NCBI GenBank assembly: GCA_035518715.1 | Contig: DATIXJ010000054.1 | Location: 18,830-82,829 of the forward strand | Reading direction: 5' to 3' | Length of the DNA: 64,000 bases | Origin: DATIXJ01 sp035518715 | GTDB lineage: Bacteria; Bacteroidota; Ignavibacteria; UBA10030; SZUA-254 | Shown: positions 8,890 to 18,426 of the stretch, piece after piece | Position numbering within the stretch: position 1 is the stretch's first letter | Layout: every line of letters starts with the position of its first letter | The notes under the pieces: model-generated | Told to the model about the DNA's origin: nothing | Seen by the model: only the letters and a program-made list of their open reading frames with translations | The model's database searches: none | Translations under genes and position numbers: made by a program

Positions 8890-9303
8890 TCAGATTGAGA
8901 AATCGTAATCAAGCTCAAACTCGAGCCGCTGCTGAGAAGCACGATACCTGCCCGTTCCGCGTATCCCCTTCAGTGCGCCCGAGCCGGAATTCAGGAGAAT
9001 GGCAAGTGTAGATGAAGCGACGCCGTTCCTGAACGTCCCGCTGTCCTGCATCATAAACCCGCCCTCCCGGCCGGAGATGAGGCCGGTAAATTTCATCAAA
9101 CCGATATAGCTTGCCGATGACTTGTGCGGGTCGTTCGGGTCTGAGTAGTCGTAGAACATCAGATACTCGACCATTCCCTTTCCCGCAATCTCCCCCGTGA
9201 ACTCATATTCAACGGTGGCTTTCGTCAGTTTCGATTTTGGCGAGACCTGGTCATAGGTTTTTTCATCCCAGCTTTTCACTGCGTAGGTGCCGTGGGCATT
9301 CAT
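8890..9303 (-). CDS. DUF3224 family protein
   Basis: The 137-aa protein matches DUF3224, a small all-beta family. Visible features are the opening GTYAVKSWDEKTY, a central YIGLMKFTGLISGREGGF and the closing SGALKGIRGTGRY. The family has an allene-oxide-cyclase-like barrel and no established function. I chose ATG at 9303 because GAAGGAA lies 7 nt upstream and family members begin near here. The longer open frame to 9348 adds 15 residues of no family character. It is convergent with the DUF5916 gene and lies 54 nt downstream of an acetyltransferase gene on the same strand. Confidence 0.85.
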   Translation of the reverse strand: MNAHGTYAVKSWDEKTYDQVSPKSKLTKATVEYEFTGEIAGKGMVEYLMFYDYSDPNDPHKSSASYIGLMKFTGLISGREGGFMMQDSGTFRNGVASSTLAILLNSGSGALKGIRGTGRYRASQQRLEFELDYDFSI

Positions 9304-9357
9304 ACAAAAATTCCTTCGGATGTGAGGGTCAGAACTGCAATTCGTCAAATGAATTTT

Positions 9358-9843
9358 TCACAAGACCGGCCGCCCGTTGAGGTCCAGTTCCATATACGTC
9401 ACCCCGGAAACGGGATTATATTTGTACGGCTGGATATCCCTGAATCCTAACTCACGGTAAAGCCGTTGGGCGTCTGCCATCGAGGGAAGGGAATCGAGCC
9501 GCATCCGGCGGTATCCTCTTTCCCGGGCACGTTCAATTGCGCGCCTGGTAAGTGCCTCCCCTAATCCGTGTTTCCGCGCCGAGGGACGAACATAGAGCCG
9601 CTTCAGTTCTGCTATATCGGGAGGTTCCAGCGGCCGAACAGCGACACACCCTGCAGGTGCACCGTCTAACGTTGCCAGGAATAGTCCTCCCTGATCAGGT
9701 GCGTACATACCAGGCAGTTCGTCGAGCTCCGTCTCAAATCCTTCAAAACACAAATCGAGATTGATCGAATCGGCGTATTCCCGGAAGAGAATCCGGACGG
9801 CGGATATCTGTTCATCGGTCAGGGCTTCTATGATCTCGCGCAT
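9358..9843 (-). CDS. GNAT family N-acetyltransferase
   Basis: The 161-aa protein is a single-domain GNAT enzyme. Motif A is seen as LYVRPSARKHGLGEALTRRA near residues 88-107, matching V-x-P-x-x-R-x-x-G-x-G. The C-terminal segment ADAQRLYRELGFRDIQPY is the usual motif B. It transfers an acetyl group from acetyl-CoA to an amine; the specific substrate is not evident. It precedes the DUF3224 gene on the same strand with a 54-nt gap, so co-transcription is plausible. Confidence 0.9.
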   Translation of the reverse strand: MREIIEALTDEQISAVRILFREYADSINLDLCFEGFETELDELPGMYAPDQGGLFLATLDGAPAGCVAVRPLEPPDIAELKRLYVRPSARKHGLGEALTRRAIERARERGYRRMRLDSLPSMADAQRLYRELGFRDIQPYKYNPVSGVTYMELDLNGRPVL

Positions 9844-9898
9844 GTTCTACTGCCGTTTTCCATGGCGGTGCGGTGCGAACGTCGTCATTCTATCGGCT

Positions 9899-10069
9899 TT
9901 ACATCTTGAGCCAGTCGAGGAGTTTATACATCAACGTCGCGGGCCAGAACAACGCCTTGATAACACCAAAGACTCCTTCCCAAAACGTCGCAGAATGTTG
10001 AACAAAATAAATTGCCGCTCCAATAAATCCCATCCCATATACTCCGCTGAAAAATCCTTTCTCTTTCAT
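9899..10069 (-). CDS. 56-aa small membrane protein
   Basis: A short open frame of 56 codons begins with ATG at 10069 and has a good ribosome site, GGAAGGA, about 10 nt upstream. The product starts MKEKGFFSGVYGMGFIGAAI, continues with a hydrophobic helix, then a second helix (about residues 34-52) containing KALFWPATLMYKLL. The Gly-rich first helix, FW and WPA motifs look like a conserved small inner-membrane protein, and I recall similar short proteins in many bacteria, but no function is assigned. It lies upstream of, and on the same strand as, the GNAT gene with a 55-nt gap. Confidence 0.75.
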   Translation of the reverse strand: MKEKGFFSGVYGMGFIGAAIYFVQHSATFWEGVFGVIKALFWPATLMYKLLDWLKM

Positions 10070-10446
10070 TTTCGAGGTTCCTTCCTGATCGTTTCAGAAT
10101 GAATTTCTTGAGTTGATCGCAGATTGATCGAAGAACCAAAAAATCCGGTGAGGTGATGGATCTCCCGATGGTACACCGGAAGAAATGTAGCCAATCTCTG
10201 CCGGAGAATCAATCGGTTGGAGTCAAGCTTCCCTGCGAACCGAATATTCGGGTCCCGCGATTCCTTTGAGAGCCCCTTCAATCCTCAAAAACCGGGCCAA
10301 TTTCAACAACTCGGATCGTCCCGGCTCAACCGACAACGACATTTTTCCTCCAAAATTACTAACTTTCGGTCGTCATATTCGTATACAAACTGATAAGCGG
10401 TTACTTCCTTCTTCTCACCATCTCATAACAACATCGGAGTATCGCA
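10070..10446. other. Intergenic region upstream of the tricorn-like protease (377 bp)
   Basis: The region lies between divergent genes and should hold promoters in both directions. I could not identify a convincing box. A weak 6-bp inverted repeat CCGGTG/CACCGG is present near 10143-10177. A 71-codon minus frame here has no family character and is not called. Confidence 0.4.
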
Positions 10447-13400
10447 ATGAAATATTTCCTTTCCATCACAGTGGTATTTTTGATGGCTGCCGCCGCCGCG
10501 CAGGGACAGCAGGAAGCACGGCTGCTCCGCTTCCCCGATATTCACGGCAACCAGATCGCCTTTTCGTATGCGGGAGATTTGTATACCGTTCCCTCTACCG
10601 GGGGCATTGCGCGCAAGCTCACCAATTCCAACGGGTACGAAATGTTCCCGCGATTTTCGCATGACGGCAAGTGGATTGCATTCACCGGCCAGTACGACGG
10701 AAACACCGAGGTGTATCTCATCCCTTCCGACGGCGGGATTCCGAAACGACTCACCTATACACCCACGCTTGGACGCGATGACGTCTCCGACCGTATGGGA
10801 CCGAACAACCTCGTCATGGGATGGAAACACGATGACAGGCACGTCATCTTCCGTTCACGCATGAAGGAATGGGATGATTTCAAAGGCAAGCTCTACCTCG
10901 CATCTGTCGATGGAGGACTTCCCGAAGAGCTCCCTCTTCCCCGCGGCGGCTTCTGCTCATACTCTCCCGATGACAAGCAGCTAGTCTACAACCGGATCTT
11001 CCGCGAGTTCAGGACATGGAAACGTTATCGCGGCGGCTTGTCGGACGACGTCTGGATTTACGATTTTGCCACGAAGAAGACCGAAGACATCACCAACAAT
11101 CCGGCAGGCGATATCATACCGATGTGGAGCGGCAACAAGATTTATTTCCTTTCGGATCGGGATTCTGTCAAGCGGTTCAATCTATATGTGTATGATCTCG
11201 GAACAAAAGAGACGCGCCAGCTGACGACATTTACCGATTTCGATGTGAAGTTCCCTTCGCTCGGCGACAATGCAATCGTCTTCGAGAACGGCGGGTATAT
11301 TTACAGATTTGATCTGGCGACGGAAAAGACGGAAAAAGTTTCGATCATGATCGACGATGATGAGGTCGGCGGAAGGGGTGGGATTATGAAGGTCTCCGAC
11401 CAGGTAACAAATTATGAGATCTCGCCTGACGGAAAGCGGGCACTCTTTGGCGCCCGCGGTGATGTGTTCACCGTGCCGGCAAAATATGGCGCAACGCGAA
11501 ATCTCACCGAGACTCCCGGCGTTCATGAACGCGATTCCAAATGGTCTCCCGACGGAAAATGGATCGCCTTTATCTCCGACGCCAGCGGAGAAGGTGAGAT
11601 TTACATCGAAGCACAGGACGGGAGCACTCCTCCGGTTCAGCTCACCAAAGGTGAGACGACCTACAAGTTCCAGATCTACTGGTCTCCCGACAGCAGGAAG
11701 ATTCTCTGGGCCGATAAGAAACTCCGGTTGAGATATGTTGACGTCGACACGAAGGCAATCACCGAGGTCGCACAAGCCCAAGGGTTCGAATTCAGCGATT
11801 ATATCTGGTCCCCCGACAGCAAATGGATCGCCTACGCGAAGAATGAAGTACAGGCAATGAACAATATCTACCTGTATTCGCTGGAGTCAGGGAAAACAAC
11901 CCAGGTCACCGACGGATGGTTTGCCTGCGGCGACCCCGCATTCAGTTCCGACGGCAAGTACCTCTTCTTCGTTTCGAGCCGTGATTTCAACCCGTCGTTC
12001 AGCGAGACGGAGTTCGATCAGTCCTATCACGACATGCAGCGAATTTATCTGGTAACACTGACAAAATCGGCAGAGTCGCCGTTCAAACCAAAGAGCGACG
12101 AGGTTACCATCGCTGCTGAGAAGGAAAAATCCGGCGAGGTCAAGGAAGAAAAGAAGGAAGAGAAGAAAGAGAAGAAGGAAGCTGCAGTACAGGTGAAAGT
12201 CGATGTTGACGGTCTGAAAGACCGGATTGCCGCGTTACCGATCGATCCTTCATCGTACGGGCACCTCGTCTCGATCGGAAATACGCTCTACTATTCGCGC
12301 CACGGATCGAAAGATGAAAAATCGCAGCTCATGATGTATGATTGCGCCGAGCTGAAGGAAACCGGCCTCGGAGATGCCGACGGCTACGAATTCTCCGCGG
12401 ATCAGAAAAAAGTCCTCATCGGAAACAACCGCGCATTTTATATCATCGACGTCCCAAAGGCACATCTTGAACTGAAGGAACGGCTTGATCTTTCGGGTAT
12501 GGAAGTCACGCTCGACCGGCATCAGGAATGGAAAGACATTTACGAAGATTGCTGGAGACAGATGCGCGACTTCTTCTATTCGCCGACCATGAACGGTGTA
12601 GACTGGGACGGCGTGCGCAAGAAGTATGAACCACTGGTCGCCTTCGTGAATACACGTGCAGATCTCACCTACATCCTCGGTGAAATCATCGGCGAACTGA
12701 GCAACAGTCACACGTATGTCGGTGGCGGAGACGAACCAAAAGTCGACCGAATCCCTCTCGGTCTTCTCGGTGCGCAGCTTGAGCAGGATCCGGCTTCGAA
12801 ATTCTACGTTATCAAGAAGATCCTCAAAGGTGAGAACTGGGATAAAGCCGTGCGCAGCCCGCTCACGGAAATCGGGGTCAATGCAAAAGAAGGAGACTAC
12901 ATCGTCGCGGTAAACGGAAAACCGACCAACACGATGACGAATATCTATGAGTCGCTCGTCAACACCGTGGGTAAGCAGGTCCGGCTGACTCTCAACTCAC
13001 AGCCTTCCGAAAAGGGCGGCCGCGAAGTGACGGTTATCCCGATCGGCGACGAATCGGAACTGTACTACTATAATTGGGTTGAAAACAATATCCACAAAGT
13101 CGACGTGGCAACGAACGGAAAGGTCGGCTATGTGCATATTCCCGATATGGGTGAGCACGGATTGAATGAATTTGTCAAGCACTTTTATCCGCAGCTGAAG
13201 AAAAAAGCAATCATCATTGATGTCCGCGGGAACGGAGGAGGCTTCGTCTCGCAGCTGGTCATTGAGCGGCTCCGGCGGGAAATCGCGATGATCGATATGG
13301 CCCGCAATGCTGCTCCCACAACCAATCCGGCCGAAATGATCTGGGGTCCGAAGGTCTGCCTCATTGATGAGTTCGCAGCTTCAGACGGCGACATCTTCCC

Positions 13401-13722
13401 GTATCGCTTCAAGAAATACGACCTGGGGAAACTCATCGGCAAGAGAACATGGGGCGGCGTCATCGGTATCAGGGGAACGCTCCCGCTCGTCGACGGCGGA
13501 TATCTCTTCAAACCCGAATTTGCACCGTACGATGCAACCGGCAAAGGCTGGGTCATTGAAGGACACGGCGTGGACCCCGATATTGTCGTCGACAACGATC
13601 CGGCAAAGGAGTATTCCGGTATCGATGAACAGCTCAACAAGGCAATCGAAGTGATTCTTGACGAGCTCAAGACACAGGAAAAGACGATTCCACCAATCCC
13701 CGACTTCCCGAACAAGAAATAG
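10447..13722 (+). CDS. Tricorn-like S41 peptidase with beta-propeller and PDZ domains
   Basis: The 1091-aa protein carries a signal peptide (residues 1-21) and TolB/tricorn-type beta-propeller repeats to about residue 540, with recurring WSPDGKWIA and WSPDSKWIAY strands. A Lys/Glu-rich linker follows (about 556-585), then a helical domain, a PDZ domain (about 765-865) and a C-terminal S41 serine-peptidase domain. Candidate catalytic residues are His near 754 in NSHTYV and Ser near 979 in AASDGDIF. The segment DVRGNGGGFVSQLV is the S41 core. The role is periplasmic or outer-envelope degradation of oligopeptides. CGGAG precedes the ATG. A strong terminator follows, so it is probably monocistronic. 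Confidence 0.93.
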   Translation: MKYFLSITVVFLMAAAAAQGQQEARLLRFPDIHGNQIAFSYAGDLYTVPSTGGIARKLTNSNGYEMFPRFSHDGKWIAFTGQYDGNTEVYLIPSDGGIPKRLTYTPTLGRDDVSDRMGPNNLVMGWKHDDRHVIFRSRMKEWDDFKGKLYLASVDGGLPEELPLPRGGFCSYSPDDKQLVYNRIFREFRTWKRYRGGLSDDVWIYDFATKKTEDITNNPAGDIIPMWSGNKIYFLSDRDSVKRFNLYVYDLGTKETRQLTTFTDFDVKFPSLGDNAIVFENGGYIYRFDLATEKTEKVSIMIDDDEVGGRGGIMKVSDQVTNYEISPDGKRALFGARGDVFTVPAKYGATRNLTETPGVHERDSKWSPDGKWIAFISDASGEGEIYIEAQDGSTPPVQLTKGETTYKFQIYWSPDSRKILWADKKLRLRYVDVDTKAITEVAQAQGFEFSDYIWSPDSKWIAYAKNEVQAMNNIYLYSLESGKTTQVTDGWFACGDPAFSSDGKYLFFVSSRDFNPSFSETEFDQSYHDMQRIYLVTLTKSAESPFKPKSDEVTIAAEKEKSGEVKEEKKEEKKEKKEAAVQVKVDVDGLKDRIAALPIDPSSYGHLVSIGNTLYYSRHGSKDEKSQLMMYDCAELKETGLGDADGYEFSADQKKVLIGNNRAFYIIDVPKAHLELKERLDLSGMEVTLDRHQEWKDIYEDCWRQMRDFFYSPTMNGVDWDGVRKKYEPLVAFVNTRADLTYILGEIIGELSNSHTYVGGGDEPKVDRIPLGLLGAQLEQDPASKFYVIKKILKGENWDKAVRSPLTEIGVNAKEGDYIVAVNGKPTNTMTNIYESLVNTVGKQVRLTLNSQPSEKGGREVTVIPIGDESELYYYNWVENNIHKVDVATNGKVGYVHIPDMGEHGLNEFVKHFYPQLKKKAIIIDVRGNGGGFVSQLVIERLRREIAMIDMARNAAPTTNPAEMIWGPKVCLIDEFAASDGDIFPYRFKKYDLGKLIGKRTWGGVIGIRGTLPLVDGGYLFKPEFAPYDATGKGWVIEGHGVDPDIVVDNDPAKEYSGIDEQLNKAIEVILDELKTQEKTIPPIPDFPNKK

Positions 13723-13747
13723 TGTGTCAGGAATCTCATTCAAGCAG

Positions 13748-13784
13748 AATGCCGGGCCATAAAGCCCGGCATTTTTTATTTTGA
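13748..13784 (+). terminator. Rho-independent terminator of the tricorn-like gene
   Basis: A perfect 10-bp stem, AATGCCGGGC (13748-13757) with GCCCGGCATT (13764-13773), has a 6-nt loop and a T-rich tail. It lies 25 nt after the protease stop codon. The opposite strand lacks a T-run, so it acts rightward only. Confidence 0.9.
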
Positions 13785-13812
13785 TGCGGGAGAAGATGCT
13801 TGAACGATCAGA

Positions 13813-15831
13813 TCATTTCAGGGTGTCGAGTAACTGCTGCGCATTGGAATTCCTGGGATCGAGCTGAAGTGCAATTTCCAGATTTTGACGGGCAAGATCG
13901 GCCTTTCCCAATTTCCGGTAGGCACCGGCGAGATAGAAGCGAAGCATCGACCGCTGGTTCTTATCAAGAAACTCCTGCACTCGTGCCTCACACTCAGATG
14001 CCTCATTGAAGGCGTGGATCGCTTCATCCGTTCTTCCTTCCTCATCATAGAGATTACCAAGATGCACATAGACGTACGGAGATTCCTTTGCCCGAAGGCC
14101 TTTTTCGTACATTTCCTCTGCATCCTCCCGCCGATGAAGGAGATTGTCCATGTCACCGGTCAGCAAATAGGGATAATACCAGTACCAAAGGACCTTGCTC
14201 ACGGCAAAATATTCTGCTCTTGCTCTTTCAAAATCATTCTGCGATGCAAACCATTCTGCGCACCGGTAATGAGCAGATGACCATGGAATTTTTTTCTGGA
14301 GGTAGGACACTGCAAGTTCCTGAATTCGGTCTCGCGGAATGAATCTCTCGGGAGTTTGTGCGGTGCTGAACGGCCATGCATGGACAAGCTGGAAGACCCG
14401 GATTCTGGCGGTCTCAACTGTAAAGTCAGTCACACCCGAGAGCTTCCGGTATGAGCTGTCGCTCACGTCATTGTTCCAGTTCCAGGCATCATCGGGAACA
14501 AGAAGGTGATTGTCCACAATGCTCCGGAAGAATGTCTTCGCCATGAGAAAATAGCCGTCGAAGTTTGGATGCAGGTGTTCCAGGATCAACGCCTGTCCGA
14601 TAATGCTGTGAGGCGACGCTTCGGCAAATACCCGCTCGACATCCGCGACCCGCGCATGATTGCCTTCCGCTACCGACCTGATGACATCATTGAACTCCGT
14701 TGTTGCACGAAAGCGCAATCCATCAAAATCCCTGGCCGCACGGTATTCTGCGAGGGCCGCGGGATATTCGCCGAGGGTATCGAGACATCGAGCCAGGTTG
14801 TAATGTGCTTCTGCCTGAAGGGAATCCATATCAATTGCCCGACGGAAATCACCGGCGGCCTCTTCGAACCGCCCCTTTTCCATCAGGAATTTTCCGACGG
14901 AGTCCGCACCCATCCACTGTCGTTCTGCGGAATCCCCGGTCATCGGCGAAAACATCGGAATGAACGGCGGCTGGTCGCGCAGATTGCTGACAAGTGTACT
15001 GAGAATGACCGGAACATGTTCCCCCGCGGCCGCAGAGAGGATGTCTTCCAGGTTCTTCCGAAAGACATCCCTCCCCTTCTTATACTCGTCACTGTTGCAC
15101 AGGATCACTTTTTCCCGGACAACATTCTCCATCAATGAGTTGCCTCTGGAAATCTCCGGCCGATGAACGACGCGGCTGACGTACGTCATTCCATCTCTCA
15201 TCAGGCGGTAGAGGCGGAAGTGCATCAGCGAATTTGACAGGTTAATCAGCCATCTCGACCCGCCGGCAAATTGTGTTGACCCGATCCCGGATGCACCATA
15301 AAACTCGTTATGCCCGAGGTACATAATATAGGGATCCGGCTGATAGTCATTCAGTTCCCTGATGAAATCGAGGACGGTATAACTGTTGATCGCCGATAGT
15401 CCGGCGTTGACAACTTCGATGTTGTACTGGGGAAGAAGGCGCCGGAGCCGGTCCTGCAGGAGCCGCGGAGCCGTGGCGTTGTAGTCGTACGGAAATCCCG
15501 CCATCGTGGATTCGCCAAGCATGAAGATCCGTTTTGTATTGGGTGCTTTTTCAATTTCGAAGAGATCATCCTCGATGGCTTCCGGAATCTGAATTCCCTC
15601 CTGATCAAAATATCTCCTTCCCACCGATCTGTTGAGGCAATAATAATTCTTCCCATTGATAGAACGCTTCACAACAAGCCGGAGGTCCCCCCCATAATTC
15701 GCCCAGCGGAGAACCACTTCCGCGGCACCCAGGATAAGCAATGGGGCAAGAACGAGAACAGACAGAAAGAGGCACCGTTTTCCCGCTGAGAAGGCTGGAT
15801 GAACGTCCGCGATGTGTTCGTTGTGCTTCAC
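13813..15831 (-). CDS. SGNH/GDSL hydrolase fused to TPR repeats
   Basis: The 672-aa protein has one N-terminal membrane helix (about residues 19-42) and then an SGNH hydrolase domain. Block I is GEST with nucleophile Ser108, block II is the NAGLSAINS glycine/asparagine region, block III is GHNE, and the likely catalytic His lies in LEHLHPNFDGY near residue 418. TPR-like repeats interrupt the domain (about 310-370) and fill the C-terminus (about 540-670). SGNH enzymes hydrolyse esters or remove acetyl groups from glycans, so an envelope or EPS-related esterase is possible, but the substrate is unproven. It faces the tricorn gene convergently. Confidence 0.88.
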   Translation of the reverse strand: MKHNEHIADVHPAFSAGKRCLFLSVLVLAPLLILGAAEVVLRWANYGGDLRLVVKRSINGKNYYCLNRSVGRRYFDQEGIQIPEAIEDDLFEIEKAPNTKRIFMLGESTMAGFPYDYNATAPRLLQDRLRRLLPQYNIEVVNAGLSAINSYTVLDFIRELNDYQPDPYIMYLGHNEFYGASGIGSTQFAGGSRWLINLSNSLMHFRLYRLMRDGMTYVSRVVHRPEISRGNSLMENVVREKVILCNSDEYKKGRDVFRKNLEDILSAAAGEHVPVILSTLVSNLRDQPPFIPMFSPMTGDSAERQWMGADSVGKFLMEKGRFEEAAGDFRRAIDMDSLQAEAHYNLARCLDTLGEYPAALAEYRAARDFDGLRFRATTEFNDVIRSVAEGNHARVADVERVFAEASPHSIIGQALILEHLHPNFDGYFLMAKTFFRSIVDNHLLVPDDAWNWNNDVSDSSYRKLSGVTDFTVETARIRVFQLVHAWPFSTAQTPERFIPRDRIQELAVSYLQKKIPWSSAHYRCAEWFASQNDFERARAEYFAVSKVLWYWYYPYLLTGDMDNLLHRREDAEEMYEKGLRAKESPYVYVHLGNLYDEEGRTDEAIHAFNEASECEARVQEFLDKNQRSMLRFYLAGAYRKLGKADLARQNLEIALQLDPRNSNAQQLLDTLK

Positions 15832-15940
15832 GAGGGAAATATACTCAAGGAGTTTTTCCGGCGCAATTCAGAAACATGGCCAGATGAAAAATCCCGAAAC
15901 GGGATGGAGAACGGATTGAATCGAATTTCTTCTGGGAACT

Positions 15941-17299
15941 CTACGAGATCACTGCAGATCTTACCGCTTCAAGAAATTTTGCCGTGAAGAATGGTTCCTG
16001 TGATTTTGATTTCTTCGCAAGAAGATCGGAATAGAGTTCGGGGGAGATGATGTGGATCTTTTCAAGATAACATGCGACTGCCCCGGATGCTGCCTTCCCC
16101 GGGCCACAGAGAGAACGAAAAGGAAGGGAAATGACGGTTGCCGCACTTTCGGGCACCGTCAGTGACGCATCAATCAGGAGCGTCGACTCCGGCTTTAGCC
16201 GTTCGAAGAGCCGCTTGTCGGTGAGCTCTGAGAGCCCGTCCGCAGAGACGACCACGACGGCATCAGGATGTTCGATGCCGGTATATTCGATTTCTTCCCG
16301 ACCGAGACAGACCTCGGACAGCGAAAACCCGGAGCCTTGCGTAACCGGATTATCATTCTTTTGTGAGGCATAAAGGCCTGAACGAGCAGCAGCTTCACAG
16401 AGGATGCCGGCCGCCGTCTGGACGCGTTCACCCGCACTCCCAGCTATGACCAGCCCCATCTGATTCCGGAGTGTATGTGCGCTTTGTGCAATAACAGCAG
16501 ACCCGGCGGGAGCTGACCACGAAATTTCCACCTGGGGAAATTTTCTCCGATAAGCATCACCGAATTCCGGCCGTTCGGTCGAGCGCTTCAGCATGCCGAA
16601 CCGCTGTCCGGAGCGTTCGATGATCTCTCGAAGGGCTTTCCCGGAAATCTCATTACGCGACGTACCATGCTCCGTGCACAGCTCGACGATCTCGACGAGT
16701 GAGAACCCGGGATGTGCGATCGCATCGACAATAACACCTGCGAGATCATGATCCGTTGCAAGCTCTCGCGCAACAAACCCTGCATGCGCATCTTCGACTA
16801 CGCGGCAGAGGTCGATCGGAGGGATGAGATTTCCCCTGGGTGTTGTCGGGGTGATAAATTCGAGCGGAGAAAATGCCGAGTTTTGCCCGCCCGTCATGCC
16901 GAAGAGAAAATTATTGCACAGGAGGACTGTCACATCCACATTCAACAATGCGGCGTTGACAAGATGGAGGAGACCGATCATCGCGCCGCCATCACCGATG
17001 AGCACAACAGTCTTGAGATTGGAATCCCGGAGGACGCTGTCGGCAAGCTCGATGCCGGTGGCAAATGCCGTCGATCTTCCGTGCGTTGTGTGAACCGAAT
17101 GGGGAAGCTCAAATAACGCATCCGCCAGCCCGATGCAGCCGATATCGCTAACGAGGTTCACTTTTGCCGGGTCGAGCTGCAGTTTCACGAGAGCATCGTT
17201 GAGTTTTCGGATGACATGGGAATGGCCGCATCCTTTGCAGAAGGGCATCGCGCACGGCTCGGTTAAGAATGTTGTGGGAGAGGTGTCGAGTTCCATCAT
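15941..17299 (-). CDS. 2-oxoacid:ferredoxin oxidoreductase, fused beta (TPP) and gamma subunits
   Basis: The 452-aa protein joins two subunits that are usually separate. Residues 1-270 are the thiamine pyrophosphate-binding beta subunit, with CKGCGH near the N-terminus, IGDGGAM and LLCNNFLFGMTGG forming the TPP/Mg site. Residues about 275-440 resemble the gamma (POR_N) domain, with AGSAGERVQTAAGILCEAA and VTQGSGFSLSEVCLG. Together with the alpha subunit it should oxidise a 2-oxoacid to acyl-CoA while reducing ferredoxin, or run the reverse carboxylation. Start ATG overlaps the alpha stop codon (ATGA). No ferredoxin-like delta subunit is encoded beside it. Confidence 0.9.
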   Translation of the reverse strand: MMELDTSPTTFLTEPCAMPFCKGCGHSHVIRKLNDALVKLQLDPAKVNLVSDIGCIGLADALFELPHSVHTTHGRSTAFATGIELADSVLRDSNLKTVVLIGDGGAMIGLLHLVNAALLNVDVTVLLCNNFLFGMTGGQNSAFSPLEFITPTTPRGNLIPPIDLCRVVEDAHAGFVARELATDHDLAGVIVDAIAHPGFSLVEIVELCTEHGTSRNEISGKALREIIERSGQRFGMLKRSTERPEFGDAYRRKFPQVEISWSAPAGSAVIAQSAHTLRNQMGLVIAGSAGERVQTAAGILCEAAARSGLYASQKNDNPVTQGSGFSLSEVCLGREEIEYTGIEHPDAVVVVSADGLSELTDKRLFERLKPESTLLIDASLTVPESAATVISLPFRSLCGPGKAASGAVACYLEKIHIISPELYSDLLAKKSKSQEPFFTAKFLEAVRSAVIS

Positions 17300-18414
17300 A
17301 TCACCCTGAGGATTTCATCCGGCGTGATCATTGAGCCGATCTTGTTCACCCCCACAACATCATATCCCTTCAGCAGTGATCCGAGGAGCATCCGGTACTG
17401 TCCGTTGAGATTTTCTTCAGCGATTACAATGCGTCGTACACCTCGTGCAGCATTCAGGATCTGAGCTTCCGGGATGGGAAAAAGCGTCAGCAGGTTCAGC
17501 GAAGACACTTTCTTACCCTGCTCACGTGCAATCCTGACGGCGGATTTCATGGCTCTTGCCGTGATGCCGAAACTGATCACGAGCGTTTCCGCATCATGCG
17601 CACAATCGCTCTTGATCACCGTCAGATCACTCTTGCGTTCGGTGACTTTTGCCTCGAGGTGGTGCAGAACCTCGAGTGTTTCCGCATCATTTTTCTTTAG
17701 CTCGCCGGCTTTGTTGTGCGCAGAGCCGGTAGCGGTGACCTTGAATTCTTCTCCGACCGGGGCAAAGAGGGGAACATCGCCAAGCGAAGAGAATGCATAC
17801 GTCTTGAGATCTCCGTTCTTTCGGCCACCCGTAACCTGACTGCGGTCGATACAATCTTTCAGATCGAGACGCCCATAATCCACCGTTTCTGTGGTCATAC
17901 CAACTTCCTTGTCCGTCAGGAGGATCACCGGCATCCTGAGCAACTCGGCACAGTTAAACGCGTGGACGGTCAGCTCAAAGGATTCCGCGGGAGTACTCGG
18001 TGCAAACACCGGCAGTGTGTAACCTCCGCTTGTACAGAATTCTGAAAGAAGGATATCTCCCTGCGCTCCCTGTGTCGCCCCTCCGGTGCTGGGTCCGAGC
18101 CGCTGCACGAGGGCGATCACGACCGGTGTTTCGGTCATCAACGCATACTGGAGCGTTTCGATCATCAGCGCCCATCCGGGTCCCGAGGTGGCGGTCATTG
18201 CTTTCACGCCGCGCATGGATGCACCGACACAATATGCAAGAGCGGAAATTTCGTCGGGAGAGCTCAGCGCAAGATCACCGCGCTGCTGCAGAAGCTCGAT
18301 CATCGACTTGTAAATGCCTGATGCGGGTGTAATCGGATAACCGGCAAAAAACCGGCAGCCGGCGTACACGGCACCCTCCGCGATCATCTGATTTCCAGAA
18401 CGAAGCTGCATCAT
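17296..18414 (-). CDS. 2-oxoacid:ferredoxin oxidoreductase alpha subunit
   Basis: The 372-aa protein is the pyrimidine-binding alpha subunit. It opens with GNQMIAEGAVYAGCRFFAGY and contains PITPASGIYKSMIELL, MTATSGPGWALM and the family's VVIALVQRLGPSTG. The C-terminal domain (about 255-372) has the transketolase C-terminal-like fold ending in the expected VGVNKIGSMITPDEI segment. It is homologous to KorA/PorA types; 2-oxoglutarate, pyruvate or branched-chain 2-oxoacids are all possible. It overlaps the fused beta-gamma gene by 4 bp and follows a small helical-protein gene by 12 nt, forming one operon. Confidence 0.92.
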   Translation of the reverse strand: MMQLRSGNQMIAEGAVYAGCRFFAGYPITPASGIYKSMIELLQQRGDLALSSPDEISALAYCVGASMRGVKAMTATSGPGWALMIETLQYALMTETPVVIALVQRLGPSTGGATQGAQGDILLSEFCTSGGYTLPVFAPSTPAESFELTVHAFNCAELLRMPVILLTDKEVGMTTETVDYGRLDLKDCIDRSQVTGGRKNGDLKTYAFSSLGDVPLFAPVGEEFKVTATGSAHNKAGELKKNDAETLEVLHHLEAKVTERKSDLTVIKSDCAHDAETLVISFGITARAMKSAVRIAREQGKKVSSLNLLTLFPIPEAQILNAARGVRRIVIAEENLNGQYRMLLGSLLKGYDVVGVNKIGSMITPDEILRVI

Positions 18415-18426
18415 ACCACCATTTTT

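Noticed and set aside
10066..10281. 71-codon minus-strand frame
   Set aside because: No ribosome site and no family resemblance; overlaps the start of the 56-aa gene.
14506..15138. 210-codon plus-strand frame
   Set aside because: Antisense to the SGNH hydrolase gene; no domain, no ribosome site.
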